Notes under the pieces: generated by a model
The model's input: only the letters and a program-made list of their open reading frames with translations
Database searches by the model: none
What the model was told of the DNA's origin: nothing
Assembly (NCBI RefSeq): GCF_002102355.1
Contig: NZ_LQPT01000081.1
Span: 186,001 to 250,000, forward strand
Origin: Mycobacterium sherrisii
GTDB lineage: Bacteria; Actinomycetota; Actinomycetes; Mycobacteriales; Mycobacteriaceae
Length of the DNA: 64,000 nt
Direction of reading: 5' to 3'
Shown here: one piece after another, positions 19,180-32,023 of the stretch
Layout: each line of letters starts with the position of its first letter
How positions within the stretch are numbered: the first letter of the stretch is position 1
Program-made: the position numbers and the translations under genes

Positions 19180-21027
19180 TCAGTCGTTGTCCATGGCTCC
19201 CGGCGTCGTCTTGGACACCTGCACCAGGAACTCGTAGTTGGTCTTCGTCTTGCGCAGCTGCGACATCAGCAGGTCGATGGCCTGATGCGAATCCAAACCG
19301 GACAGCACGCGGCGCAGCTTGTGCACGATGCCGAACTCGTCGGGCGAGAGCAGCAGTTCGTCCTTGCGGGTGCCGGACGGGTTGACGTCGACCGCGGGGA
19401 AGACCCGACGCTCGGAAATCTTGCGGTCCAGCTTGAGCTCGGCGTTACCGGTGCCCTTGAACTCTTCGAAGATCACCGTGTCACCGGTGGAGCCGGTCTC
19501 GACCATCGCGGTGGCGATGATGGTCAGCGAGCCGCCTTCCTCGATGTTGCGAGCCGCGCCCAGGAACCGCTTGGGCGGGTAGAGCGCGGTGGAGTCGACA
19601 CCGCCGGACAGGATCCGGCCCGACGCCGGCGACGCGTTGTTGTACGCGCGCCCCAGCCGGGTGATCGAGTCGAGCAGCACCACGACGTCCTTGCCCTGCT
19701 CGACCAGGCGCTTGGCCCGCTCGATCGCCAGCTCGGCGACGGAGGTGTGGTCGGACGGCGGGCGGTCGAAGGTCGAGGCGATGACCTCACCCTTGACCGA
19801 GCGCTGCATGTCGGTGACCTCTTCGGGGCGCTCGTCGACGAGCACGACCATGAGGTGGCATTCCGGGTTGTTCTTGGTGATCGCGTTGGCGATGTCCTGC
19901 AGGATCGTGGTCTTACCGGCCTTGGGCGGTGACACGATCAGCGCGCGCTGCCCCTTGCCGATCGGCATGATCAGGTCGATGACGCGAGTAGTGAGCCGGT
20001 CGGGGGTGGTTTCCAGGCGCAGCCGCTGGTTGGGGTAGAGCGGTGTGAGCTTGCTGAACTCGGGCCGCTTCTTGGCGTCTTCGACCGGGCCGCCGTTGAC
20101 GCTGTCCAGCCGGACCAGCGGGTTGAACTTCTGCCGCTGGTTGGGCTGCTCACCCTCGCGGGGCACCCGCACCGCGCCGGTCACCGCGTCGCCCCGGCGC
20201 AGTCCGTTCTTGCGGACCATGTTCATCGAGACGTAGACGTCGTGCGGGCCGGCCAGGTATCCCGACGTGCGCACGAAGGCGTAGTTGTCCAGGACGTCAA
20301 GGATGCCGGCCACTGGCTGGACGACGTCATCCTCGCGCAACTCGGTGTCGCCGCCTTCGGCGCTGCGCTCGCCGCGCCGCCGGCGGTCACGGAACCGGCG
20401 TCCGCGCCGGCCCTGACGGCCCTCGCCGTCGTCGTCCTGTTGGTTCGAGCCGCGACCCTGCTGGCCGCCGGAGCCCTGTTGGTCCCCGCCCTGGTCGCCG
20501 GAATCGGATCCGCGGTCCTCGCTCTTGTTTTCCTTCGGTCCGCGATCGCGGTTGTCGGTCTCCTCGGCGGCGGTGCCATTGCGGTTCTGCGCGTTGGCAC
20601 GGTCCGACTCCTCGCCACCGCGGCCGGACGAGCCCGCCCCGCGGGTCGCGGCGCGGCGTTCCCGGCGCGGCGCGGCTTCGGGCGCCGAATCCTGCTGTTC
20701 CCCTTGGGCGGCCGGGGCTTCGGCCTTGGCTTGGTCGGTGTTGCCGGCATCGCTGTCGGTGCCGGCGGTCGGGGCGGCCGCGGCGGCAGCGCCGTTCGCC
20801 TGGCCCCGAATCTCCTTGATCGCGGCGATGAGTTCGTTCTTGCGCATGCCCGACGTCCCCTTGACGCCGGCTTGGCTCGCCAGCGCACGTAACTCGGGCA
20901 GCACCATGGTCGACAGGGAGCCCGTCGAAGCCTTGGATTTGACGTCGGGAGTGTCTGTGGTCACGGCGGTCGACAGCTGGTTGCCGTCGGTGCTTTCGTC
21001 AGCCGTGAACAGGTCCGTATCGGTCAC
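19180..21027 (-). CDS. rho: Transcription termination factor Rho with long disordered insertion
   Basis: Hexameric RNA translocase, 615 aa. The Rho-N helical part ([25 protein letters not shown]) is followed by about 150 residues rich in Ala, Gly, Gln, Asn, Asp and Arg. Then come the RNA-binding domain ([20 protein letters not shown]) and the ATPase with Walker [10 protein letters not shown] and the Q-loop VKGEVIAST. Met508 in ATAMVETGS corresponds to M. tuberculosis Met495. That residue is Leu in bicyclomycin-sensitive Rho and is reported to cause bicyclomycin insensitivity. The GTG start at 21027 is chosen because AAAGGAAAT lies just upstream and the N-terminus VTDTDLF matches M. tuberculosis. 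Confidence 0.97.
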   Translation of the reverse strand: MTDTDLFTADESTDGNQLSTAVTTDTPDVKSKASTGSLSTMVLPELRALASQAGVKGTSGMRKNELIAAIKEIRGQANGAAAAAAPTAGTDSDAGNTDQAKAEAPAAQGEQQDSAPEAAPRRERRAATRGAGSSGRGGEESDRANAQNRNGTAAEETDNRDRGPKENKSEDRGSDSGDQGGDQQGSGGQQGRGSNQQDDDGEGRQGRRGRRFRDRRRRGERSAEGGDTELREDDVVQPVAGILDVLDNYAFVRTSGYLAGPHDVYVSMNMVRKNGLRRGDAVTGAVRVPREGEQPNQRQKFNPLVRLDSVNGGPVEDAKKRPEFSKLTPLYPNQRLRLETTPDRLTTRVIDLIMPIGKGQRALIVSPPKAGKTTILQDIANAITKNNPECHLMVVLVDERPEEVTDMQRSVKGEVIASTFDRPPSDHTSVAELAIERAKRLVEQGKDVVVLLDSITRLGRAYNNASPASGRILSGGVDSTALYPPKRFLGAARNIEEGGSLTIIATAMVETGSTGDTVIFEEFKGTGNAELKLDRKISERRVFPAVDVNPSGTRKDELLLSPDEFGIVHKLRRVLSGLDSHQAIDLLMSQLRKTKTNYEFLVQVSKTTPGAMDND

Positions 21028-21288
21028 GGATTTCCTTTCTTCCCCCGCTGATCGCGTCATAGGGGGGTTCGTTGCAGTCAGCCAAATTGCCGAGTGCGCC
21101 CAATCGACTTGCAACGGTGATCGCCTGGAGGGGCGGATAAAAAGGCGACCTCGTCCACGAGAAGAATTGGTATTGTCCCAGCGGCAAGGCAGTATTTATG
21201 CAGATGCAGATCCTGCGATTGCTGGACGATGCCGAGGATAGCCCGCATCGGTGATGGAAGCAAGCAAACCCTCCGGTGAGCCTGTGGA

Positions 21289-23349
<2,061 letters not shown>

Positions 23350-23353
<4 letters not shown>

Positions 23354-24675
23354 AGGCTGGTTCCTTCTAGTCGGAGCACGCTCGTCACGCTCTGTACGAC
23401 GTCCAAATCGGCCAGCGCGGCAACGGTTTCGGAGAGCGCAGCATCGGTGGCACGGTGGGTGACCACCACGATGCGGGCACCCACCCGGCGACCGCCTTCG
23501 TCCGCGACGCCCTCCTGGCGGACCTCGGCGATGCTGACCTCGCGCTTGGCGAATTCGGCCGCCACCGAGGACAAGACGCCCGGTTTGTCGGCGACGTTCA
23601 TGCTCACGTAGTAGCGGGTGGAGATGAAACCCATTGGGGCGATGGGCAGTTGGGCGTACTTGGATTCCTTCGGCCCCCGGCTGCCCAGCACCCGGTTGCG
23701 GGCCGCCATCACCAGGTCGCCCGTCACCGCCGACGCGGTCGGTGCACCGCCGGCCCCCTGGCCGTAAAACATCAGCCGGCCCGCGGCCTCGGCCTCCACC
23801 ACCACCGCGTTGAACGCCCCGTTGACGGTGGCCAGCGGATGCGACAGCGGCACCAGCGCGGGGTAGACGCGTGCCGAAACGCGTTGCTGGCCTTCGTCGG
23901 TGGTGATGCGTTCGCAGATCGACAGCAACTTGATGGTGCAGCCCAGCGCATGCGCGGACGCGAAGTCCGCCGGGGTGATCTTGGTGATGCCCTCGCGGTA
24001 GACGTCATCGGACTGCACCCGGGTGTGGAACGCGATGGAGGCCAGGATCGCCGCCTTCGCCGCGGCGTCATACCCCTCGACATCGGCGGTGGGGTCGGCC
24101 TCGGCGTAACCGAGTGCACTCGCGTCGGCCAGCGCGCTGTCGTAGTCGGCTCCGGTGCTGTCCATCGCGGACAGGATGTAGTTGGTGGTGCCGTTGACAA
24201 TGCCGGCCACTCGCACCACCGTATCGCCGGCCAGCGACTGCGTGAGCGGGCGGATCACCGGAATCGCGCCGGCCACCGCCGCCTCGAAATACAGGTCGAC
24301 ATGCGCGTTTTCGGCGGCCTGGGCCAATTCTCCGGTGGACTGCGCCAGCAACGCCTTGTTCGCCGTCACCACCGACTTGCCGTGCTCGAGGGCCGTGAGG
24401 ATGGCCTTGCGGGCCGGCTCGACCGGCCCCATCAGTTCGACGACGATGTCGACGTCTTCGCGGGAGACGAGCTCGTCGACGTTGTCGGTGAGCAGTTCGA
24501 CCGGGACGCCGCGATCGGCCGCGACGCGTCGGACTCCGATGCCGCGCAACGCCAGCGGCGCCCCGACCCGGGCCGCGAGATCGTCGGCGCTGCCCTTGAT
24601 GATGCGGACCACTTCGCTGCCGACGTTGCCGAAGCCCAGTACCGCCACGCCGACTGGCTTTCCATTACCGGACAC
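23350..24675 (-). CDS. hom: Homoserine dehydrogenase with C-terminal ACT domain
   Basis: NAD(P)H-dependent reduction of aspartate semialdehyde to homoserine, the branch point to threonine and methionine. 441 aa. Rossmann motif [24 protein letters not shown], the substrate region [11 protein letters not shown] and catalytic [15 protein letters not shown]. The C-terminal ACT domain (from about residue 355, [18 protein letters not shown]) suggests threonine feedback inhibition. Called thrA in M. tuberculosis (Rv1294). Starts 3 nt after lysA. Confidence 0.97.
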
Positions 24676-24678
24676 AGT

Positions 24679-26097
24679 TCACCTCACTTCCAGACTCAGC
24701 AGATCGTCGACCGTTTCCCGGCGCAGAATCAGCCGTGCCCGCCCGTCGCGCGCCGCCACGACGGCGGGCCGGCAGATCATGTTGTAGCGGCTCGACAGCG
24801 AATAGCAGTAGGCCCCCGTCGCGGCCACCCCGAGCAGGTCACCGGGCCGCAGATCGCCCGGCACCCAGGTATCGCGCACGACGATATCGCCGCTCTCGCA
24901 ATGCTTTCCGACGATGCGGGCCAGCACTGCCGGCGCGTCGCTGATCCGGGAGACCAGCCGGGCGTCGTACTGCGCGTCGTAGAGCGCGGTGCGGATGTTG
25001 TCGCTCATGCCGCCGTCGACGCTGACATAACGCCGGATCGCGGTCGAACTGACCTCGATGTCCTTGACGGTGCCGACCTCGTACAACGTGATGGTTCCCG
25101 GCCCGGCGATGGCGCGGCCGGGCTCGACCACCAACCGTGGGGTCGGCAGCCCCACCGCCGCCGCCTCATTGCGGATGATCGCGCTCAGCTTGGCGGCCAG
25201 TTCGGTCATTGGGGGCGGGTCGTCGGAGGCCAGATACGAGATGCCCAGACCGCCACCGAGATCGACGGTGGAGATCTGCGCGGTCTTCTCCACACCGAAC
25301 TTCGCGACCACCTCTTGCAGCAGACCGAGCACGCGGCGCGCGGCCAGCTCGAAGCCGGCCACGTCGAAGATCTGCGAGCCGATGTGGCTGTGCAACCCGA
25401 CCAGCCGCAGGTGATCGGCGGCAAAGACCCGTTCCACCGCCGCCATGGCCGCGCCGCCGGCCACCGACAGGCCGAACTTCTGATCTTCATGGGCGGTAGA
25501 GATGAACTCGTGCGTGTGCGCCTCGACGCCAACGGTGAGTCGTACCAACACGTCCTGGACGACGCCGGCCTCGGACGCGATGGTCTCGAGACGCTCGATT
25601 TCGGTCATCGAGTCCACAACCACATGGCCCACACCGGCTTTGACGGCGGTGGTCAACTCGACTACCGACTTGTTGTTGCCGTGGAAGGTGATTCGTTCCG
25701 GCGGGAAGTTGGCGTGCAGCGCGACCGCCAGTTCGCCGCCGGTGCATACGTCGAGCGACAGGCCCTCCTCCGCGATCCAACGGGCTATCTCGGTGCACAG
25801 GAACGCTTTTGCCGCGTAGTGAACGTAGGAGCCGCCCCCGAACGCAGATGCGATGTCGCGGCAGCGCGAGCGGAAGTCGTCTTCGTCGATGACGAACAAC
25901 GGTGTGCCGTACTCCTGGGCAAGCTCGGTCACCGGGATGCCGGCGATCTGTGCGACGCCGGATTCGTTGCGAATCATGTTGCGCGGCCAGACATTCGGCG
26001 CGAGAAGCAATAGCTCCTCGGGCGACTGCGGTCGAGGAGGGTTCTCCGCAGGGCGGAGGTCTTCGGCGTGCCGCGGGCCGGCGGGATGAACGTTCAC
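24679..26097 (-). CDS. lysA: Diaminopimelate decarboxylase
   Basis: PLP-dependent last step of lysine synthesis, from meso-DAP. Fold-type III enzyme of 472 aa. The PLP lysine is in HYAAKAFLC, and [36 protein letters not shown] and the dimer-contributed CESGDI are all present. The GTG start at 26097 shares GTGA with the argS stop (4-nt overlap). The frame upstream lies inside argS. The N-terminus is about 25 aa longer than in M. tuberculosis and Pro-rich; the true start could be downstream. Confidence 0.94.
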   Translation of the reverse strand: MNVHPAGPRHAEDLRPAENPPRPQSPEELLLLAPNVWPRNMIRNESGVAQIAGIPVTELAQEYGTPLFVIDEDDFRSRCRDIASAFGGGSYVHYAAKAFLCTEIARWIAEEGLSLDVCTGGELAVALHANFPPERITFHGNNKSVVELTTAVKAGVGHVVVDSMTEIERLETIASEAGVVQDVLVRLTVGVEAHTHEFISTAHEDQKFGLSVAGGAAMAAVERVFAADHLRLVGLHSHIGSQIFDVAGFELAARRVLGLLQEVVAKFGVEKTAQISTVDLGGGLGISYLASDDPPPMTELAAKLSAIIRNEAAAVGLPTPRLVVEPGRAIAGPGTITLYEVGTVKDIEVSSTAIRRYVSVDGGMSDNIRTALYDAQYDARLVSRISDAPAVLARIVGKHCESGDIVVRDTWVPGDLRPGDLLGVAATGAYCYSLSSRYNMICRPAVVAARDGRARLILRRETVDDLLSLEVR

Positions 26098-27746
26098 ATT
26101 CTCTCCGGAGCGCTGACGCCGAGTATCGAAAGTCCGTTGGCGATGACCTGACGGGTGGCCTGGCACAGCGCCAAGCGAGCGGTGTGCAGGTCGGTGGGCT
26201 GTTCATCACCCTGGGGCAACACCCGGCACGAGTCGTAGAACCGGTGGTAGTCACCGGCGAGGTCTTCCAGGTACCGGCAGATCCGGTGCGGTTCGCGCAG
26301 CGCCGCGGCGGTCTGCAGCACCCGCGGGAATTCACCGATGGTGCGCAGCAGCGCACCCTCCTTGTCGTGGTTGAGCAATTCCAGGTGGCCGGTGTCGGCG
26401 ATCAGGCCGAGTTCTGCGGCGTTGCGGGCCAGCGCCGAGAGCCTGGCGTGTGCGTATTGCACGTAGTAGACCGGGTTTTCGTTCGACGCCGACGACCACA
26501 GCGCCAGGTCGATGTCGATTGCGGTGTCCACCGACGAGCGGATCAGGCTATAGCGCGCCGCGTCGACACCGAGAGCGTCCACGAGATCGTCGAGGGTGAT
26601 CACGGTGCCCGCGCGCTTGCTCATCCGCACCGGCTGACCGTCGCGCACCAGGTTGACCAGCTGCCCGATCAGCACCTCGACCGTCGCCGGGTCGTCACCG
26701 AAGGCGGCAGCGGCGGCCTTGAGCCGGGCGATGTAGCCGTGATGGTCGGCGCCGAGCATGTAGATGCACAGATCGAAGCCGCGTTCCCGCTTGTCCAGGT
26801 AGTAGGCGAGATCGCCGGCGATGTAGGCGGGTTTGCCGTCGCTCTTGATCACGACGCGGTCCTTGTCATCACCAAATGCACTGGTGCGCAACCAACTTGC
26901 GCCGTCTTTCTCGTAGATGTTGCCGCTTTCGCGCAGCCTGGCGATGGCCTGGTCGACCCGACCGCTGGTGTGCATCGACTCTTCGTGGGTGTAGACGTCG
27001 AAGTCGGTGCCGAATTCGTGCAGCGATTCCTTGATGTGGCTGAACATCAGGTCGACGCCGATTTCGCGGAATGTCTCGTGCATCTCGGCCGCGGGCAGGT
27101 CCAGCGCGTCGGGCGACTTCTGCAGCACCTGTGCCGCGATGTCGTTGATGTAGGTGCCGGCGTAGCCGTCCTCGGGAGTGGGCTCGCCTTTAGCCGCGGC
27201 GATCAGCGAGTTGGCGAATCGGTCGATCTGCGCGCCGTGATCGTTGAAATAGTATTCGCGGACCACGTCGGCGCCCTGCGTCGTGAGCAGCCGGCCCAGC
27301 GCGTCGCCGACGGCGGCCCAGCGGGTACCGCCGATGTGGATCGGTCCGGTCGGGTTGGCCGAGACGAATTCCAGGTTGATCTTGTGGCCGGCCAGCGCCG
27401 TGCCGTGGCCGAAACGGTCACCGGCATCGATGACGTCGTTGACCACCTTGGCTTGCGCCGAGGCCTCGAGGCGCAGGTTGATGAAGCCCGGGCCGGCCAC
27501 CTCCGCCGAGGCGATGCCGTCGGCGGCCGCTAGCGCCTCGGCCAGCCATCCGGCCAGCTCGCGCGGATTCGTGCCGACCTTCTTACCGAGCTGCATCGCC
27601 AGGTTGCTGGCGTAATCGCCGTGGTCGGGATTACGCGGGCGTTCCACCGTGGCCGTGGCCGGCAAGGCGGACACGTCGAGGCCACGCTCGGCCAGCACCG
27701 CGGATGCGGTGGTCTTGAGCAGCTCAGCCAGGTCAGCGGGTGTCAC
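26094..27746 (-). CDS. argS: Arginyl-tRNA synthetase
   Basis: Class I synthetase, 550 aa, the same length as Rv1292. HIGH-type motif [15 protein letters not shown]-type motif [10 protein letters not shown]-terminal Arg-tRNA-specific domain, and a C-terminal DALR anticodon-binding domain. It faces away from a tRNA-Arg(CCG) gene 125 nt upstream on the opposite strand, so enzyme and substrate tRNA are divergently transcribed, as in M. tuberculosis. Confidence 0.98.
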   Translation of the reverse strand: MTPADLAELLKTTASAVLAERGLDVSALPATATVERPRNPDHGDYASNLAMQLGKKVGTNPRELAGWLAEALAAADGIASAEVAGPGFINLRLEASAQAKVVNDVIDAGDRFGHGTALAGHKINLEFVSANPTGPIHIGGTRWAAVGDALGRLLTTQGADVVREYYFNDHGAQIDRFANSLIAAAKGEPTPEDGYAGTYINDIAAQVLQKSPDALDLPAAEMHETFREIGVDLMFSHIKESLHEFGTDFDVYTHEESMHTSGRVDQAIARLRESGNIYEKDGASWLRTSAFGDDKDRVVIKSDGKPAYIAGDLAYYLDKRERGFDLCIYMLGADHHGYIARLKAAAAAFGDDPATVEVLIGQLVNLVRDGQPVRMSKRAGTVITLDDLVDALGVDAARYSLIRSSVDTAIDIDLALWSSASNENPVYYVQYAHARLSALARNAAELGLIADTGHLELLNHDKEGALLRTIGEFPRVLQTAAALREPHRICRYLEDLAGDYHRFYDSCRVLPQGDEQPTDLHTARLALCQATRQVIANGLSILGVSAPERM

Positions 27747-27870
27747 GAGCGTCCATCCTATTGGTTGGCGTGGCCACGCCCCGAATCCATTGCGGTGACG
27801 AAGCGGCCCCCGGGATGCGTTAGTCTGTCCCGGACAGTTTCACGCCCCACGGCGCAGCGTCGATGCGTGC

Positions 27871-27946
27871 GCCCCCGTAGCTCAGGGGATAGAGCGTCTG
27901 CCTCCGGAGCAGAAGGCCGCAGGTTCGAATCCTGCCGGGGGCACCA
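27871..27946 (+). tRNA. argV: tRNA-Arg (anticodon CCG)
   Basis: Complete cloverleaf: acceptor stem GCCCCCG/CGGGGGC, anticodon stem TCTGC/GCAGA with loop CTCCGGA (anticodon CCG at 27904-27906), T arm GCAGG/CCTGC with TTCGAAT loop, and an encoded CCA end (27944-27946). Reads CGG arginine codons, which are abundant in this GC-rich genome. Known as argV in M. tuberculosis. Confidence 0.97.
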
Positions 27947-28309
27947 GGTTACCGCGGGTCAGGCCCGCTTATGGTTTTGCTGGTTCGTTGCCACTCGTTG
28001 CGTGGCAGCAGGCGCGACGTCCCCACACCAATCCACCGTCGGCTTTGCTATTGACCAACAAATTGTCCGGCCCCGGTTTCAAAGGTCGGGCGATATTAAT
28101 CCGGCGACCCCACGGCGTCTAATACGCGATATTTATTGTCGCGCGCAAGCTGGTAGTCGTATGGTGTGAGCCATCGCACTGCCGAAATGCGGCCGGGCGT
28201 GGAACTCAGCGGGTTCCGCCCGGGCATGAGGCGGGCAACATCCGTACGCCTATTCTCCGTGCAGTCGCGCGGTGATTGCATTTCGGCCGAAAGAGGGAGC
28301 ATCCGTTTC
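27947..28309. other. Non-coding stretch after tRNA-Arg, with hairpins
   Basis: 363 nt without a convincing gene. Close to the tRNA is a GCGGG-TCAGG-CCCGC hairpin (27954-27968) followed by TTATGGTTTT, a plausible tRNA terminator. A second 6-bp hairpin TGCCAC/GTGGCA spans 27989-28007. A patch around 28090-28140 is AT-rich for this genome and has an inverted repeat CGCGA/TCGCG (28125-28143). The end holds a purine-rich ribosome site (AAGAGGGAGC, 28291-28300) for the next gene. Confidence 0.6.
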
Positions 28310-29500
28310 ATGGGAATCGAATCCGGCGCGTTCCGTGCTGACCCACCTTCCGCGAAATGCAAGATTCGACGTAAATTACCCGCTTTATTCGCCGTCACCC
28401 TCTGCCTTTCCGCGCTGAGCTGTTCGAGTTCCCGGCAGGCCGGCGCCGCGCACTCGCAGCCGCCCGCGCCGTCCACGCAAGCCGCTCAACCCGCCGTCAT
28501 CAATCCGCGCCCGGGCGATGCGACGTTCGCCAACTACACGTTCCGGGATGGTGAGATGCTGCCTGAACTGCGCATTCACTATCTGACGCTGGGTCAGCCA
28601 CATAGGGACGCGCGCGGCGCGGTGGACAACGCCGTGCTGCTGCTGCACTGGACGGCGGCCAGCAGCCAGGCCCTGGTGACTCAGGAATACAAGGATTCCC
28701 TCTTTGCGCCGGGCGCCCCGTACGACATCACGCGCTTCTTCGTGATCATTCCCGACGCGATCGGCCACGGAAATTCCAGCAGACCCAGCGAAAAGCTCGC
28801 GGCGAAGTTCCCGCATTACACGTATTCCGATATGGTGGACTTGCAACACAAATTGGTCACCGAAACTCTCGGCATTACTCATCTGCGGGCAGTGTCGGGA
28901 ATGTCGATGGGCTGCATGAATACCTGGCAATGGGCGGAAAATTATCCGGACATGATGGATGCGGCCATGCCGGTCGCATGCTTTCCGGCGCCCATCAGTG
29001 GACGCAACCTGTTCTGGCGACGAATTATCGTGGATAGCATCAAATCCGATCCGGCCTGGGCGGGTGGAAATTATCAGCAACAACCGCCGTCGTTGATCCC
29101 GGGCATGTTATTGGCGCGGACGCTGGTGGACGGGGTGCCCGACCTCCAGGACGAGGCCCCCACCATCGACAAGGCCGATGCGCTGGTGAAGACCACCAAA
29201 CAGCAGTCGGCGACCCAGGACGCGAACGACTACCTCTACACCCTCGAAGCGTCGCGCGATTACAACGCCGAACCGGACCTGGGCAAAATCAAAGCGAAGG
29301 TCTTCGCGCTCAACTTCGCCGATGACGAGTACTACCGCGACAGCCTGCAGATCGCCGAACGTGACGTGCCGAAGGTCCAGAACGGACGCCTGACGGTCCG
29401 TCCGATCTCGGCCGGTTCGACCGGCCACTCGTCGATCGCCCACCCGGCGCTGTGGAAGGCGCAGGCCGCGGATTTCATCGGCTGGTTGAATCAGGCCTGA
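28310..29500 (+). CDS. Putative lipoprotein alpha/beta hydrolase, homoserine O-acetyltransferase (MetX)-like
   Basis: 396-aa product with a signal peptide ending in a lipobox-like LSALSC (residues about 30-35), then a MetX-type alpha/beta hydrolase domain. The oxyanion and entry region is LLHWTAAS. The nucleophile elbow is GMSMGCMN, and FADDEYY and STGHSS are the likely Asp and His positions. MetX enzymes are cytosolic and make O-acetylhomoserine, so a secreted lipid-anchored homologue probably does something else (an esterase or acyltransferase outside the membrane). ATG 28310 is chosen because AAGAGGGAGC lies 9 nt upstream and the signal peptide follows. The 5' two thirds look AT-richer than the 3' third (see findings). 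Confidence 0.75.
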   Translation: MGIESGAFRADPPSAKCKIRRKLPALFAVTLCLSALSCSSSRQAGAAHSQPPAPSTQAAQPAVINPRPGDATFANYTFRDGEMLPELRIHYLTLGQPHRDARGAVDNAVLLLHWTAASSQALVTQEYKDSLFAPGAPYDITRFFVIIPDAIGHGNSSRPSEKLAAKFPHYTYSDMVDLQHKLVTETLGITHLRAVSGMSMGCMNTWQWAENYPDMMDAAMPVACFPAPISGRNLFWRRIIVDSIKSDPAWAGGNYQQQPPSLIPGMLLARTLVDGVPDLQDEAPTIDKADALVKTTKQQSATQDANDYLYTLEASRDYNAEPDLGKIKAKVFALNFADDEYYRDSLQIAERDVPKVQNGRLTVRPISAGSTGHSSIAHPALWKAQAADFIGWLNQA

Positions 29501-29737
29501 CCGCAACCACGGCCCGCGACGGTGATCGACTCGCACCCGCCGAATCCCGTTGGCCCGTCCGCGTTAGCCGGGCGACCGGGCGCATGTCGATCTCATAGAT
29601 GTCGTGGGCCCGACCGATCGATCAGTCTTTCAGTTTCGTGTGCGTTCGAGTGGGACCGAGCTCCTGACCGCAGTTAGCTGATAGTTTCCATACGTATTCC
29701 TCGCGAGGCCGGAAAACCATGGGAAGAAGGCTCAATC

Positions 29738-30172
29738 ATGAGGATCAGCGCTGTCCTTGCCGGGTTCTCCGCGTTTGCTGCAATCGCCACTCTGCCCGCC
29801 CCGTCGGCCGCGGCCGAACCGTTGACAGCGGTCGAGGAACTGAAGATGAACGGCACTTACCGCTACGCGGACGAGGACGGTGATACCGGGACCTGGACCA
29901 TCGACACGACCTGCAGGCAGGTGTGCGTCGCCCACGTGTGGACCGGGCCGGGCCAGGGATTCAACGCTCCGCTACTCGACGGTCGCTACATCGTGACGCG
30001 CACCATCCCGGAGGCCGCGATCTGCAGCAACGATCTCAGCCAGCACCCGGTGACAGTTCAACAGTCCTGGGATCCGTTGACGCTCAACGGGGTTGCGATT
30101 TTCTTGGACAGCTCGGCGCCATGTGGCCTCAACGAGGCGCACGACACCTTTACCCTCACCAAACTCAGCTAG
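29738..30172 (+). CDS. Small secreted protein of unknown function
   Basis: 144-aa protein that I do not recognise. Residues 1-26 form a classical signal peptide (FSAFAAIATLPAPSAAA with an AxA cleavage site). The mature part has four cysteines (CRQVC, AICSN, APCGL), suggesting two disulphides, and beta-strand-like segments (GTYRYADEDGDTGTWTI, HVWTGPG). It resembles the many small exported mycobacterial proteins of this size. AGAAGG (about 29723-29728) precedes the ATG. Neighbours give no functional clue. Confidence 0.75.
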   Translation: MRISAVLAGFSAFAAIATLPAPSAAAEPLTAVEELKMNGTYRYADEDGDTGTWTIDTTCRQVCVAHVWTGPGQGFNAPLLDGRYIVTRTIPEAAICSNDLSQHPVTVQQSWDPLTLNGVAIFLDSSAPCGLNEAHDTFTLTKLS

Positions 30173-30178
30173 GGCCGC

Positions 30179-30829
30179 TCACAGCTTGGAGCTCAGCCCG
30201 GCGATCAGATTGATGGTGACCGCGAGCACGACAGCGCCCAGTAGGTACGAAATCAGCGCGTGCCGCAACACCGTGCCGCGGATGGACGTCAGGTTGATCT
30301 CGGTGTCGGATACCTGGTACGTCATGCCGACCGTGAAGGCGACGTAGGCGAAGTCGCGGAATCGCGGCGGCTCCGGGTCATGAAAATCAATCCCGCCCGG
30401 GTCGTCGGAGTAGTACAGCCGCGCGTAATGCCCGGTGAACAAGGTGTGGACGGCGAACCAGGACGCGGCCACGGTCAAGATGCCGACGACGGCGGCCTGA
30501 CCGGACTCCGCGCCGGCGCGCGACGTGGCGGCCACCACGTAGCCCACCCCGCCCAGGCTCGCGATGCTCGCCGAGAGGATGACGGCGTCGGCAACCCATC
30601 GGGTCGGGTCCTCTCGTGTCGCCCAGATGCGGGTCTGGTCGGCGTTCATGCCGAAGAAGATGACCTGCGTCCACACCACATACACCCCGGCGGCGGCAAT
30701 CCATCCCGCCAGGGCGAAGCGCCACCCGGCGGCATTACCCACGACGATCGCGACGACGACTCCGAGCAGCACGGCAACTGTTATCCGGACAGCGACCGTA
30801 TCGCGGACCAACTTCGCCAGGGACGCCAC
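30179..30829 (-). CDS. DUF1345 family membrane protein
   Basis: 216 aa with about five membrane helices (residues about 12-30, 33-52, 73-95, 103-123, 190-212). It carries the DUF1345 signature [15 protein letters not shown] followed by an acidic loop and a [22 protein letters not shown] block. Function unknown. The GTG start at 30829 precedes the first helix. The frame stays open to 31054, but that extension is Arg-rich and not membrane-like. Convergent with the secreted protein gene, 6 nt apart. Confidence 0.8.
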   Translation of the reverse strand: MASLAKLVRDTVAVRITVAVLLGVVVAIVVGNAAGWRFALAGWIAAAGVYVVWTQVIFFGMNADQTRIWATREDPTRWVADAVILSASIASLGGVGYVVAATSRAGAESGQAAVVGILTVAASWFAVHTLFTGHYARLYYSDDPGGIDFHDPEPPRFRDFAYVAFTVGMTYQVSDTEINLTSIRGTVLRHALISYLLGAVVLAVTINLIAGLSSKL

Positions 30830-31099
30830 GATCCGACCTAACCATCCGCGCGCGGCACCACATAGCAATGCGTGCCGTCGCCGCGCGGCGGTGCCCGCTC
30901 GCCGAGTTTGCCGATCGGCACACAAGCCCGGCGCGCCCCGAGCTGGATACCCGATCAGCCCGGGAAGATCCTGCGCGGGTGGACGCCAGCTCACCACGAG
31001 GCGAATTTGCTCGATTTGCCAATTCGCCTCGCGTGTCGCGTTACCCGACCGCATACTGATGCCGTCGTCTGCCCACCCCCCTCAGACAAGGAGCCGACC

Positions 31100-31399
31100 G
31101 TGATATCTGCTCGCAAACTGTCTTTGCTCAGTGCCCCGGCCATGGTGGCCGCGGCCTTGACATTCGGCACCGGCATCGCCATCGCCGACGACGACGCCTA
31201 CCTCGCCCAGATCCAGAAGATCGGTCTAACCGGCGACAAGGACGGCCTGATCCAGCTCGGGCACCTGATTTGCGCCGACCGCAGTGCCGGCGAAACCCCC
31301 GACCAGCTGGCCCAGGTCGTGCAGAGTAAGAACCCGGGCATCAGCCTGAGCGACGCCACCGGCGTGGTGAGCGCCGCCGAATCGAACTACTGCCCTTAG
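31100..31399 (+). CDS. DUF732 family secreted protein
   Basis: 99 aa, equivalent to Rv1291c. An N-terminal signal peptide (LSLLSAPAMVAAALTFGTGIAIA) is followed by a small helical domain with two cysteines (LICADR and NYCP) and the DUF732 pattern DDAYLAQIQKIGLTGD. DUF732 proteins are exported by mycobacteria; their role is unknown. The GTG start at 31100 is preceded by AAGGAG (31088-31093) at a good distance. Confidence 0.85.
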   Translation: MISARKLSLLSAPAMVAAALTFGTGIAIADDDAYLAQIQKIGLTGDKDGLIQLGHLICADRSAGETPDQLAQVVQSKNPGISLSDATGVVSAAESNYCP

Positions 31400-31427
31400 A
31401 ATCCGATCGGGTTGCGTCCTCCGCGCT

Positions 31428-31982
31428 TCATAGCCCGTGCAGCAAGAACAGGCCGTAGGCCGCGACGGACTGCGAGTCGGCGATCACGCCGGTGCGGATC
31501 ATCTCCTCGACATCCGCGCGGGAGAACCACGCGCTGCGCATGTCCTGCTCCTCGGGCTCGCGCTCCGGAGGGCCCTCGGTGATCCCGGTCGCCACGAAAA
31601 CCCAGCCCCGCTGGCTGGTCATTCCGGGAGCAACATCGAGGAAACCGAGCGCCTCGAACGACGTTGCGGTAAGCCCGGTTTCCTCGCGCAACTCGCGCGC
31701 GGCAAGCTCGGCAGGCGCGGACTCGGCCAAGTCGGGCGCGGTGCCCTGTGGGAACTCCCACCGACGCGCACCGACGGGATAGCGGAACTGTTCGACCAGC
31801 CGGAACCGGCTGCCGTCGTACGGCACCACCAGCGCGTAGACCGGTTTGTCGACCACGGCGTAGATGCCGGGACTGCCGTCCGCTCGGCGGATGTCGTCCT
31901 CCCGGAAGATCAACCACGGATTCCGATAGAGCTCGCGCGACGCGACCCGTTCGATGAAAGCCACGTTGCTCAGTATCGCCAA
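31428..31982 (-). CDS. NUDIX hydrolase, ADP-ribose pyrophosphatase type
   Basis: 184-aa enzyme likely to hydrolyse ADP-ribose or related nucleotide sugars. The Nudix helix is intact (AARELREETGLTA), preceded by the EFPQGTAPDLAES region, and the VEQFRYPVGARRWEF strand pair is typical of ADP-ribose pyrophosphatases (usually EFPAG; here EFPQG). GFLDVAPGMTSQRGWVFVA follows. A start further in (MAFIER-like GTG) is also possible. It is divergent from the steroid-isomerase-like gene with only 41 nt between. Confidence 0.88.
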   Translation of the reverse strand: MAILSNVAFIERVASRELYRNPWLIFREDDIRRADGSPGIYAVVDKPVYALVVPYDGSRFRLVEQFRYPVGARRWEFPQGTAPDLAESAPAELAARELREETGLTATSFEALGFLDVAPGMTSQRGWVFVATGITEGPPEREPEEQDMRSAWFSRADVEEMIRTGVIADSQSVAAYGLFLLHGL

Positions 31983-32023
31983 CCCCCGGGGACGGCCAGA
32001 TCCACGAGGTAGCGTCCGAAGCC

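Noticed and set aside
21028-21288. Possible riboswitch or attenuator between thrB and rho
   Set aside because: I could not find a conserved motif or a convincing alternate hairpin pair; a promoter for rho is likely there but its boxes are not clear.
27788-27826. Promoter for tRNA-Arg with -10 TAGTCT near 27821
   Set aside because: No -35 hexamer at an acceptable distance could be assigned.
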